DNA from: Phycicoccus avicenniae
Lineage (GTDB): Bacteria; Actinomycetota; Actinomycetes; Actinomycetales; Dermatophilaceae
Assembly (NCBI RefSeq): GCF_018139485.1
Contig: NZ_JAGSNF010000008.1
Location: forward strand, 62,001 to 126,000
DNA: 64,000 bases
Direction of reading: 5' to 3'
Shown: piece by piece, positions 9,632-17,373 of the stretch
Layout of the letters: every line of letters begins with the position of its first letter
How positions within the stretch are numbered: the stretch's first letter is position 1
Notes under the pieces: generated by a model
Told to the model about the DNA's origin: nothing
Seen by the model: the letters and a program-made list of their open reading frames with translations, nothing else
Databases searched by the model: none
Program-made: the position numbers and the translations under genes

Positions 9632-10920
9632 CCTCTCCCACGACGACCGCCCCTCTCACGGCCACGGCCGCGCGCCGGATCCTGCTGCTCCTCACCGTCA
9701 CCCGCTGGTTCCCCGTCGGGCTCGTCATCGGCGTCCTCACCCTCCTGCCGCTCGAGCGCGGGGTGAGCCTGAGCCAGCTCGGGATCATCCTGTCCGCCCA
9801 GGGGTTCGTCGTCCTCGCCCTCGAGCTGCCGACCGGCGGCTTCGCCGACGCCCTCGGTCGCCGGCCGGTGCTCGTCGCCGCCACCCTCGTCGCCCTCGCC
9901 TCGGCGGTGCTCTTCGTCACCGCCCAGACGGTCGCGGCCTTCGTCGTCGCCATGCTGCTCCAGGGGGTGTACCGGGCGCTGGACTCCGGACCGCTGGAGT
10001 CCTGGTACGTCGACACCGCCCAGGCCGACGATCCCGACGTCGAGGTCGAGCGCGGGCTCGCCCACGCCGGGACCGCCCTCGGCCTCGCCATCGCGGGCGG
10101 GGCCCTCGTCTCGGGCGGACTCATCGCCTGGGACCCGCTGCCGTTCCTCACCGCCCTCGAGACGCCGTACTGGCTCTCGATCGTCTTCATCGCCGCCAAC
10201 ATCGTCGCCACGGCGGTCCTGCTCAAGGAGCCGGTCACCCACGTCGACTCGACGGGCTGGCACCGTGCCGTCGCCTCGGCGAAGGAGGCCCCGCGGGTCG
10301 TCACCGGCGGACTCGGGATGCTGCGGACCAACCGCGTCCTCCTCGCCCTCGTCGGCGTCGAGGTGTTCTGGAGCGTCGGGATGATCTCGTTCGAGACGCT
10401 CATGCCGGTCCGGCTGTCCGAGCTCGTCGGGGGCGAGGCACAGGCGGGCGCGATCATGGGTCCGGTGTCGGCCGCGGCCTGGGGGCTGTTCGCCGCCGGG
10501 TCGGCGGGTGCCGCGATGCTGGCCCGCCGGGTCGGCGTCGCCTGGACCGCGATCGTCTCCCGCGCCGCGCAGGGCCTCTTCGTCGTCGTCATGGCCCTCA
10601 TGACCGGGCCGGTCGGGCTCGTCACGGCCTTCTTCGTCGTCTACACCCTCCACGGCACGGCCGGGCCGGTCCACGCGACCCTCATCCACCGCCAGGCCGA
10701 GGCCGGCAACCGGACGACCCTGCTCTCGATGAACTCGATGGTCGCCGGAGCGTGCTACAGCGTCGGCCTGCTCCTGCTCGGCCCCCTCGCCGAGGGCACG
10801 AGCACGGCCCTGGCCATCGGGGTCGCGGGAGGCTTCAGCGTGCTCGGTGCGCTGCTCTACCGTCCCGCCCTCCGGGACGAACGCCGTCGCGGCACCGACA
10901 CCGGTGAGGTCGTGGCGTGA
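9628..10920 (+). CDS. Major facilitator superfamily transporter
   Basis: A 12-helix-type membrane transporter of 430 residues, started at GTG 9628, which overlaps the regulator stop. The first half carries the MFS loop motif [16 protein letters not shown] near residue 70. Hydrophobic segments recur throughout, with a central loop around 200-230 ([18 protein letters not shown]). Coupling to an ArsR-type repressor suggests a drug or metabolite efflux role; the substrate is unknown. Confidence 0.85.
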   Translation: MTSPTTTAPLTATAARRILLLLTVTRWFPVGLVIGVLTLLPLERGVSLSQLGIILSAQGFVVLALELPTGGFADALGRRPVLVAATLVALASAVLFVTAQTVAAFVVAMLLQGVYRALDSGPLESWYVDTAQADDPDVEVERGLAHAGTALGLAIAGGALVSGGLIAWDPLPFLTALETPYWLSIVFIAANIVATAVLLKEPVTHVDSTGWHRAVASAKEAPRVVTGGLGMLRTNRVLLALVGVEVFWSVGMISFETLMPVRLSELVGGEAQAGAIMGPVSAAAWGLFAAGSAGAAMLARRVGVAWTAIVSRAAQGLFVVVMALMTGPVGLVTAFFVVYTLHGTAGPVHATLIHRQAEAGNRTTLLSMNSMVAGACYSVGLLLLGPLAEGTSTALAIGVAGGFSVLGALLYRPALRDERRRGTDTGEVVA

Positions 10921-10995
10921 CGGGCGCACGGCGCACGCACCCCTACCCGTCCGGACAGGTCCGGCCGAGCCGCCGCAAGAGGAGGGTCCGCTGGG

Positions 10996-11024
10996 GGTGA
11001 CCCGGGTGGCCGCGGAGGTTACCG
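10996..11024 (+). promoter_or_regulatory. Predicted promoter of the iron-type alcohol dehydrogenase operon
   Basis: GTGACC (10996-11001) and TACCGT (11019-11024) are 17 bases apart. The leader is about 23 bases and carries a good Shine-Dalgarno (AGGAGGG) before the ATG at 11055. Confidence 0.5.
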
Positions 11025-11054
11025 TGTCTGCATCCCAGCCCAGGAGGGAGCCTG

Positions 11055-12266
11055 ATGAGCGGGCGCAGCGGCAACGGAGCCGGCGTCGTCACCGCGACGG
11101 CATGGCCGACGGACTCGGCCGCCCTGGTGAAGTTCCAGGCGCCCGAGATCCTCTTCGGCATCGGTGCGCTCGCGGAGGCGGGGTACGCCGCGCGGCGTCT
11201 CGGCGCCCGCCGTCCGTTCGTCCTCACCGACCCCGGCATCGTCGACGCCGGCTGGGTCCGTGAGCTCCTCCAGCACCTGCGCGACGTCGGCCTCTCCCCC
11301 GTCGTCTGCCGCGACATCACCCCCAACCCCAAGGACGTGGAGGTCGCCGCGGCCTACGACCTCTACCGCGCCAACGAGTGCGACGTCATCGTCGGCATCG
11401 GCGGCGGGTCGTCGATGGACGCCGCGAAGGGCGTCGCGGTGCTCGCCGGCAACGGGGGGTCGATCCTGGACTACCGCGGCGTCGACCAGGTGCACCGCGA
11501 GATCCCACCGCTGCTCATGATCCCGACGACGTCCGGCACCGGGGCCGACGTCAGCCAGTTCTGCATCATCACCGACACCCAGCGGCACATGAAGGTGACG
11601 ATCATGGGGCGCGCGCTCGTCCCGGACATCTCGATCACCGACCCGCGGCTGCTCACCTCGATGCCCGAGTGGCTCAACGCCGCGACCGGCCTGGACGCCC
11701 TGACCCACGGGATCGAGGCCTTCGTCTCGCTCGCCCACAACGCGCTCGCCGACGTCCACGCCCTCGACGCGGTCGGGCTCGTCAACCGCCACCTCACCCG
11801 GACGATGACCGAGCCCGACGACCACGAGGCCCGGACCGGGATGGCGCAGGCGTCGCTCGCCGCCGGACTCGCCTTCACGAACGCGATCCTCGGGGCCACG
11901 CACGCGATGAGCCACCAGGTCGGCGGTCTGCTCGACGCCCCGCACGGCGTCATCAACGGCATCCTCCTGCCGCACGTCATCCGCTACAACGCCGAGTCGG
12001 CCCCGGAGCGCTTCGTCGCCGTCGCACGCTCCGCGGGGCTCGCCGTCGACGGGATGCCCGGCGCCGAGGCCGCAGAGCTGCTCGCCGCCCACGTCCGGCA
12101 GCTCGCCGACGAGGTCGGGGTCCCCCGGTCGCTGCGCTCGCTCGGCATCACCGAGGAGCACCTCACCGTCCTGTCGCAGAACTCCCTCGAGGACGCGTGC
12201 CTCACGACGAACCCGCGGGCGAGCGACGCCCACGACATCGAGCGCCTCTTCCGGGCGGCGCTGTGA
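11055..12266 (+). CDS. Iron-containing (group III) alcohol dehydrogenase
   Basis: The protein has 403 residues with the two-domain Fe-ADH fold. The NAD-binding motif GIGGGSSMDAAKG lies near residues 115-127, then TTSGTGADVS near 158. Metal ligands appear in ATGLDALTHGIEAF (Asp and His), ATHAMSHQVGG and APHGVINGILLP. It is distinct from the second Fe-ADH at 20254-21546. It is immediately followed, with a 4-base overlap, by a histidine kinase and response regulator, a layout resembling the ErcA-type and mycobacterial 1,3-propanediol dehydrogenase loci as I recall them. Likely substrates are short alcohols or diols. Dependence on mycofactocin is inferred from the locus. Confidence 0.88.
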   Translation: MSGRSGNGAGVVTATAWPTDSAALVKFQAPEILFGIGALAEAGYAARRLGARRPFVLTDPGIVDAGWVRELLQHLRDVGLSPVVCRDITPNPKDVEVAAAYDLYRANECDVIVGIGGGSSMDAAKGVAVLAGNGGSILDYRGVDQVHREIPPLLMIPTTSGTGADVSQFCIITDTQRHMKVTIMGRALVPDISITDPRLLTSMPEWLNAATGLDALTHGIEAFVSLAHNALADVHALDAVGLVNRHLTRTMTEPDDHEARTGMAQASLAAGLAFTNAILGATHAMSHQVGGLLDAPHGVINGILLPHVIRYNAESAPERFVAVARSAGLAVDGMPGAEAAELLAAHVRQLADEVGVPRSLRSLGITEEHLTVLSQNSLEDACLTTNPRASDAHDIERLFRAAL

Positions 12267-13633
12267 CCGAGGCGACGGACCTCTCCCGGCTCACCGGGGT
12301 CCGTTCCGGCAAGAACTCCTACTACCCGGCCTACCTGCGCTCGACCGAGCGCACCCAACGGGCGGTCCGCTCGATGGACACGATCTCGCGGGCCGTCGTG
12401 CGCACCGTCGAGGGGCCGCGCGGGCTGCTCGAGGAGGTCACCCGGGCCGCCGCCGACCACCTCGCCGCCGACTGGGCCGTCCTCGCCCTCGCCGACGCCC
12501 ACCTCGAGAACGCCCGGCCACGCTTCGTCGTCATCGGCCCCGACCGGCGCAGCATCGCCGACCCCGTCGAGGTGCCCGAAGGCGTCCGCCTCGAGCTGTC
12601 GGCGCTGCGCTCGGGCTACGCCGCGTCGTCCGCGCGCACCGACGTGTGGGTCAGGGTGCCGATGTACCTCGAGGGGCGCCGGGTCGGCGGGCTCGCGGGG
12701 CGGCACGGGCTCGGGGAGGACGTCGGGGGCGAGGACCTCGCGGTGCTGCGCATCCTCGCCAACCAGGCGGCGGTGTCCCTGCACACGAGCGAGCAGTACC
12801 AGTCCGGGCTGTCGCTCCACCGCCGGGCGCAGCGGCTGCACGAGGAGGCCCGCGCCCAGGCCCGCGACCTCGCGGTGCGCACCGCCGAGCTCGAGGCTGC
12901 CGAGCAGCGCCTCGCGGTCGCGCAGCAGCGCGAGCTCGTCGACGCGGAGCGGCACCGGATCGCCCGCGAGCTGCACGACAGCGTCACCCAGTACGTGCTG
13001 TCGGCCGGGATGGCCGTCGAGATGGCGCGCGGCGAGTCCGAGGCGCTCGGCGCCGCGGGGCTGACCCAGCACCTGGAGACGGCGAAGTCGCTCAGCCAGG
13101 CCGCCGTCGAGCAGCTGCGGTCGGCGATCTTCGCCCTCACCCGGTCCGAGTCGGACTCCGTCGCCTCGCTCGAGGACCTCCTCACCGAGGTCGTCCACCA
13201 CCACCGGCCGATGCTGGACATCAGGATCGTCATCGCCGGGCGCACCCAGCAGCTCGAGCACGCCGTCCACCACGAGCTCGCCCGGGCCGTCGGCGAGGCG
13301 CTGTTCAACATCGTCACGCACACGACGGCGACCCGGTCCGTCGTGCGCGTGCGGTGGCTGGCCGACGCCCTGCTCGTGTCCGTGTCGGACGACGGGGACG
13401 GTGAGCCCGCGGCGCTGCGCCGGATGCTCCAGCTCGAGCGCCGCAGCGTCCGCGACGGCCGGCACCAGGGCCTGGCCAACATGGACAGCCGGATGCGCGG
13501 CCTCGGCGGGACCCTGTCGTTCCGTCGCTCGCGCCTCGGCGGCGTCCGCGTCATGTTCCGCGTGCCCCTGCCCGTCGTCCGGGCCCACCCCGCGGGTCTC
13601 GACCTGCCCCACCCCGAGGAGACCCCGTGCTGA
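12263..13633 (+). CDS. Sensor histidine kinase, GAF plus HisKA_3 (MnoS-like)
   Basis: The protein has 456 residues from GTG 12263, overlapping the alcohol dehydrogenase stop. There are no transmembrane helices, so it is cytosolic. A GAF-like domain spans about 45-175, a coiled coil about 185-230, and the NarL-type dimerisation/phosphoacceptor box is ERHRIARELHDS with His238. The HATPase domain follows; the N box is partly altered (GEALFNIVTHTTATR) and the G box reads VSDDGDGE and GLANMDSRMRGLGG. It pairs with the regulator at 13627 (7-base overlap). Position between an alcohol dehydrogenase and the mdo/mft genes suggests it responds to alcohol or its aldehyde. Confidence 0.88.
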   Translation: MTEATDLSRLTGVRSGKNSYYPAYLRSTERTQRAVRSMDTISRAVVRTVEGPRGLLEEVTRAAADHLAADWAVLALADAHLENARPRFVVIGPDRRSIADPVEVPEGVRLELSALRSGYAASSARTDVWVRVPMYLEGRRVGGLAGRHGLGEDVGGEDLAVLRILANQAAVSLHTSEQYQSGLSLHRRAQRLHEEARAQARDLAVRTAELEAAEQRLAVAQQRELVDAERHRIARELHDSVTQYVLSAGMAVEMARGESEALGAAGLTQHLETAKSLSQAAVEQLRSAIFALTRSESDSVASLEDLLTEVVHHHRPMLDIRIVIAGRTQQLEHAVHHELARAVGEALFNIVTHTTATRSVVRVRWLADALLVSVSDDGDGEPAALRRMLQLERRSVRDGRHQGLANMDSRMRGLGGTLSFRRSRLGGVRVMFRVPLPVVRAHPAGLDLPHPEETPC

Positions 13634-14310
13634 GCACCACCGACGAGCGTCCCGAGCCCGCCGCCGACCCGGAGCCGATCGGCGTCATGCTCGTCGACGA
13701 CCACGCGATCGTCCGTCAGGGGCTGCGCTCGGTCCTCGAGCGCGAGCCCGACATCGCCGTCGTCGCCGAGGCGTCCTCGCGCGGGGAGGCGCTCGCGGTG
13801 CTCGAACGCGTCTCGCCCCGGGTCGTCCTCCTCGACCTCAAGCTGTCGACGTCGTCGGACACCGAGGGCCTCGAGCTCGCCCACGCCATCAGCACGGGGC
13901 ACCCCCAGGTCGCCGTCCTCGTCCTCACGACGTTCCTCGACGAGCAGCTCGTCCTCGAGGCCGTGCGGGCCGGGGCGCGCGGGTACGTCGTCAAGGACGT
14001 CGACACCGCCGCGCTCGTGCGGGCGATCCACGACGTGAGCAAGGGCGAGTCGGCGTTCGACGCACGCTCGGCCGCCGCGATGGTCCGTGGGATGCAGGCG
14101 CCGCCGGCGCCGGTCGAGCCGACGCTGTCCGAGCGGGAGTCCGAGGTGCTGCAGCTGCTCGCGCGCGGGCTGTCGAACAAGGAGATCGGCAAGCGGCTCT
14201 ACATCTCGGAGACGACCGCGAAGTTCCACGTCGGCAACATCCTCCGCAAGCTCGGGGTGTCCGGGCGGGCCGAGGCCGTCTACGAGGCGACGAAGCGGCA
14301 CATGCTCTGA
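13627..14310 (+). CDS. NarL/LuxR-family response regulator (MnoR-like)
   Basis: The protein has 227 residues. The receiver domain spans about 18-135 with acidic pocket Asp24-Asp25 and phosphoacceptor Asp70 (VVLLDLKL). The LuxR helix-turn-helix spans about 160-225 (LSERESEVLQLLARGLSNKE). Its start lies within the last codons of the kinase gene, so the two are co-expressed. The probable targets are the alcohol dehydrogenase operon and the divergent mdo/mftA promoters, by analogy with MnoSR of Mycobacterium smegmatis; this is inference, and no binding site was identified with confidence. Confidence 0.88.
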   Translation: MLSTTDERPEPAADPEPIGVMLVDDHAIVRQGLRSVLEREPDIAVVAEASSRGEALAVLERVSPRVVLLDLKLSTSSDTEGLELAHAISTGHPQVAVLVLTTFLDEQLVLEAVRAGARGYVVKDVDTAALVRAIHDVSKGESAFDARSAAAMVRGMQAPPAPVEPTLSERESEVLQLLARGLSNKEIGKRLYISETTAKFHVGNILRKLGVSGRAEAVYEATKRHML

Positions 14311-14343
14311 CGGTCGCCCCGTGGGGTCGCAGGCGCCGCACCG

Positions 14344-14349
14344 TAGGGT
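14344..14349 (+). promoter_or_regulatory. -10 box of a probable leaderless promoter
   Basis: TAGGGT ends 6 bases before the ATG at 14356, with no Shine-Dalgarno between them. Confidence 0.45.
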
Positions 14350-14355
14350 CGGCGG

Positions 14356-15063
14356 ATGCGCATCGAGGAGCTCGGCTGGGACGAGACGCCGTGGGGGACG
14401 ATCAGCCTGCGCCGCCGGTACGACCGGGTCACGGAGCGGGACGTCTACGAGGTGAAGATCGACGACGACTTCCTCATGTCCAGCCAGTTCACGGTCGGCG
14501 AGGAGGAGCTGTCCCGGATCGGGCTCGCCGCCGTCGGGGCCTCCGCCGGGTCCTCGCTCACGGTGCTCGTCGGTGGCCTCGGGCTGGGGTACACGGCGCG
14601 GGCGGCGCTGGAGGACGAGCGGGTCGCCGAGCTCACCGTCGTCGAGGCCCTGCAGCCGGTCATCGACTGGCACCGGCGGGACCTGCTGCCGGACACGGTG
14701 GGGCTCGCCGCCGACCCGCGGGTGCGGATCGTGCGGGACGACTTCTTCGACCTCGTGCGCGCCAGACGGGCCGACCGGACGTACGACGCGCTGCTCGTCG
14801 ACATCGACCACGCCCCCGACTGGCTGCTGCGCGAGGACCACGGCGACCTCTACACCGTCGAGGGGTTCGGCCGGGCCGGGGCGATGCTGGGCGCCGACGG
14901 CGTCCTCGCCCTGTGGTCCGACGAGCCGCCCGAGGACGAGGTCGTCCGGCGGATGGGTGAGGCCTTCGAGGAGGCGAGCGCGCACGTCGTCGCCTTCGCC
15001 AACCCGCTGACGGGCGGGGAGGCGAGCAACACCGTCTACCTCGCCGTGCGCCCCCGCCACTGA
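14356..15063 (+). CDS. Spermidine synthase-like class I methyltransferase-fold protein
   Basis: The protein has 235 residues. The Rossmann glycine motif TVLVGGLGLGYTARAALE lies near residues 71-88, followed by the acidic ELTVVEALQPVIDWHR and the DALLVDIDHAP strand, as in spermidine synthases and their SAM-binding relatives. The N-terminal beta-domain of true spermidine synthases is shortened, and I do not see a complete polyamine active site, so polyamine synthesis is not assured. It starts 45 bases after the response regulator and may be leaderless. Its role in the alcohol island, if any, is unknown. Confidence 0.75.
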   Translation: MRIEELGWDETPWGTISLRRRYDRVTERDVYEVKIDDDFLMSSQFTVGEEELSRIGLAAVGASAGSSLTVLVGGLGLGYTARAALEDERVAELTVVEALQPVIDWHRRDLLPDTVGLAADPRVRIVRDDFFDLVRARRADRTYDALLVDIDHAPDWLLREDHGDLYTVEGFGRAGAMLGADGVLALWSDEPPEDEVVRRMGEAFEEASAHVVAFANPLTGGEASNTVYLAVRPRH

Positions 15064-15111
15064 GGACGGGCCCTCCCCGACGAGCGTCGTCCACAGGGGG
15101 ACCAGCACACT

Positions 15112-15130
15112 CGCGGAGCGACGCTCCGCG
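15112..15130. repeat. Perfect inverted repeat upstream of the DUF222/HNH gene
   Basis: CGCGGAGCG-A-CGCTCCGCG forms a 9-bp stem with a single central base, 49 bases after the preceding stop codon. It could terminate the upstream gene, but the single-base loop favours a protein-binding or cruciform-type dyad. It also lies inside a frame that continues into the HNH gene. Confidence 0.5.
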
Positions 15131-15198
15131 CTCGGGACGCGCTCGTCGGGCTCGGCCAGGTCCTCGACGCCGCGTCCGGCCCCGAGCTGGCCGACCTC

Positions 15199-16404
15199 AT
15201 GGGCCTCGTCGACGACGTCACGGCGAAGGGGTCGGCGGCACGCGTCGCGGTCACCGTCGAGGCCGTCCGACGCGGTGAGGTCGCGGGGTCCGGGACGCAC
15301 GCCTGGGTCCGCGAGCACGCACCGTCCCTGCGCGAGGGCGGTGCCGCGTCGGTGACCCGGGTCGCCGTGGACGTCGGGTCGGCGGGCTCGGGACTCACCG
15401 GCACCGTCGACGACGCCTCTCCGCTCGGCCTCGCGTGGCACGCTGTCGAGTCGGGCAAGGTCGAGGCCGGCACCGCGTGCGCGGTGCTCCGTGAGGCCGC
15501 GCGGCTGGAACCGCACCTGCGCGACGACGCCCTGCCGACGGTCACCGCCGGGCTGCTCGGCCTCGCCGCCGAGTGGGGACCGTCGATGATGCGCCGCCTC
15601 CGTCCCCGGCTGCTCGCCGAGCACGGACGCGCCGGTGTCCTCGACGACCTCCAGGACCGTCTCGCCTCCTCCGCCCGGCTGTCGATGCCGCGGGTCGAGT
15701 CCGGTGACCTCACGGAGTACCAGCTGTGGATGACCCCCGAGCAGGCCGCCACGCTCGAGGCCGTCATCGGGCCACTGTCCGCACCGGCTCCCGACGACGA
15801 GACCGGCGAGCGTGACCTGCGTCCCGCCGGGCAACGGCGCGTCGAGGCCCTCACCGAGGTCTGCCGCACCGCGGCCGCCCTCGACCAGGGCGAGCGGGGC
15901 GAGTCCGCCACGCTCCACGTCACGATGCCGCTCGCGGACCTGCGCGCCGGCACCGGCGCGGGCGAGGTGCTCGCCACGGTCGCCGACGGCACGCTCCTCG
16001 CCCCCGACGCGGTCCGTGTCCTCGCGTGCGACGCCGCGCTCCTCCCCCACGTCCCCGGCACGGACGGCGAACCGCTCGCCGTCGGGCGGCGCGCCCGCCT
16101 CTTCGCCCGAGCCCAGCGCCGCCACCTCCTGCTGCGGGACCGCGGCTGCACCTACCCCGGATGCACGGCGCCCTCCGCCTGGACGAAGGCCCACCACGTC
16201 GGCCACTGTGCCGACGGCGGGGCGACCCACATCGGGAACGCGGCCCTCCTCTGCCAGCGACATCACACGACCGTCCATCGACGACGGCTGTGGGCCGAGG
16301 TCCGCGGCCGACCCGACGAGCGCGGTCGGTTCGTCGTCTGGGACCTCCTCGACGGGTCCTACGATCGAGCCCTCGCCGTCGACGCGGCACCCCGCGCGGC
16401 CTGA
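15199..16404 (+). CDS. DUF222 / HNH endonuclease-domain protein, N-terminus probably incomplete
   Basis: A 401-residue protein with an N-terminal DUF222 region (about 1-230) and a C-terminal HNH nuclease motif (CTYPGCTAPSAWTKAHHVGH, then ALLCQRHHTTVH) near 320-365. These proteins are abundant, often multicopy, in Micrococcales and related actinobacteria. The frame stays open upstream to the stop at 15061-15063, and its translation (ALVGLGQVLDAASGPELADL) resembles the normal start of the family, yet that stretch has no ATG, GTG or TTG. The gene may therefore have lost its 5' end, perhaps at the inverted repeat 15112-15130. The function is unknown; it looks like an insertion in the alcohol island. 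Confidence 0.8.
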   Translation: MGLVDDVTAKGSAARVAVTVEAVRRGEVAGSGTHAWVREHAPSLREGGAASVTRVAVDVGSAGSGLTGTVDDASPLGLAWHAVESGKVEAGTACAVLREAARLEPHLRDDALPTVTAGLLGLAAEWGPSMMRRLRPRLLAEHGRAGVLDDLQDRLASSARLSMPRVESGDLTEYQLWMTPEQAATLEAVIGPLSAPAPDDETGERDLRPAGQRRVEALTEVCRTAAALDQGERGESATLHVTMPLADLRAGTGAGEVLATVADGTLLAPDAVRVLACDAALLPHVPGTDGEPLAVGRRARLFARAQRRHLLLRDRGCTYPGCTAPSAWTKAHHVGHCADGGATHIGNAALLCQRHHTTVHRRRLWAEVRGRPDERGRFVVWDLLDGSYDRALAVDAAPRAA

Positions 16405-16461
16405 CCCGCTCAGGGGAGGATCGACCACGCTCCGGCGGGGTCGTCGCTCCCGCGGGGACCG

Positions 16462-17373
16462 TCACCCCAGCCGGTCGAGGACGAGCCAGCCGCCGTGCAG
16501 CTCGTGGACGTCGGCACGCCAGCAGGGACCGGCGACCTCCCCCCAGCCGCGCAGGGTCTCGAGGGTGATCGCCCACACGTGGCCGTACTGCTCGCTGGGA
16601 TGGTCCTCGAGCGGCACCGCGACGACGACCCGCCGGTCCGCGAGCCGGCACGCCTCCGCGACGACAAGATCGGCGTGCTCGGGCTCCAGGTGCTCGAGGA
16701 GGTGGACGGCGAGGACGGTGTCGACCGACCGGTCCGGCAGCGGGACGTGCGCCGCCCCGCACGTGAGCGTCCCCAGGTGCACCCCGAGCCGGGGGGCCAT
16801 CGCCGCGAGCAGCCGCATGGTGCCCGCCGAGATGTCCGACGCCGTGACCGACCTCCCACCGGCCGCGACCCGCAACGCGAGGAAGCCGAAGCAGCTCCCG
16901 AGCTCGAGCACCTCCCGCCCGGACACGAGCGACTCGGCGTGGGCGTAGACGGGCGCGTAGTCGCGGATGGACCCGTGTCCCGACGTGTCCTCGGGCGGCC
17001 CTCCCCCGCTCGCCGCCGCCCCCACGGCGGCGAGCGTGTTCGTGTAGAACGCCTCCCACGCCTCCTGCGGGTCGTCGGCGCACGTGAGGACGACACCGGT
17101 GAACACCCGCTCGAACAGCTCAGACCCCCGCAGCCAGCCGGGCTCGAACAGCTCGGCCGAGAGCAGCCCGGCGAGGTCGTCGTCGACCTCGGCGAGCGTC
17201 AGCCCGTGCTCGAGGACGAGGTCGCCGTCCCGGTCGCGGCCGAGGTCGAAGTGCTCGGTCCGGGTGACGCCGACCCGGCGCCCGCCCGGCCCTCGACGGC
17301 GCACGCTGACGACCCCGTCCCGGTAGCGGCCGCCGAGGGCCGGGGCGAGGGCGTCGATCGGCGCGACGGTCAC
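16462..17373 (-). CDS. mftM: SAM-dependent methyltransferase, probable mycofactocin methyltransferase MftM
   Basis: The protein has 303 residues from GTG 17373, which overlaps the VWA gene stop by 4 bases. The C-terminal half is a class I methyltransferase: SAM motif VLELGSCFGFLALRVAAGG near residue 155, then DISAGTMRLL, and HLLEHLEPEHADLVVAEA. The N-terminal 100 residues are unlike generic methyltransferases. In mycobacteria MftM, which methylates the glucose chain of mycofactocin, lies in the same neighbourhood as the Fe-ADHs and two-component system near mdo; the matching context here supports the assignment. It is the last gene of mdo-moxR-vwa-mftM. A methyltransferase with another substrate cannot be excluded. 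Confidence 0.62.
   Translation of the reverse strand: MTVAPIDALAPALGGRYRDGVVSVRRRGPGGRRVGVTRTEHFDLGRDRDGDLVLEHGLTLAEVDDDLAGLLSAELFEPGWLRGSELFERVFTGVVLTCADDPQEAWEAFYTNTLAAVGAAASGGGPPEDTSGHGSIRDYAPVYAHAESLVSGREVLELGSCFGFLALRVAAGGRSVTASDISAGTMRLLAAMAPRLGVHLGTLTCGAAHVPLPDRSVDTVLAVHLLEHLEPEHADLVVAEACRLADRRVVVAVPLEDHPSEQYGHVWAITLETLRGWGEVAGPCWRADVHELHGGWLVLDRLG

Noticed and set aside
14356-15063. Spermidine synthase-like protein as a genuine polyamine enzyme
   Set aside because: No speD or other polyamine gene is adjacent and the N-terminal domain is shortened, so only the fold is claimed.
12616-16428. 1270-codon open frame on the minus strand across the kinase, regulator and HNH genes
   Set aside because: It is antisense to four recognisable genes, is Arg/Gly/Val-rich low complexity and has no domain; long antisense frames are expected at this GC content.
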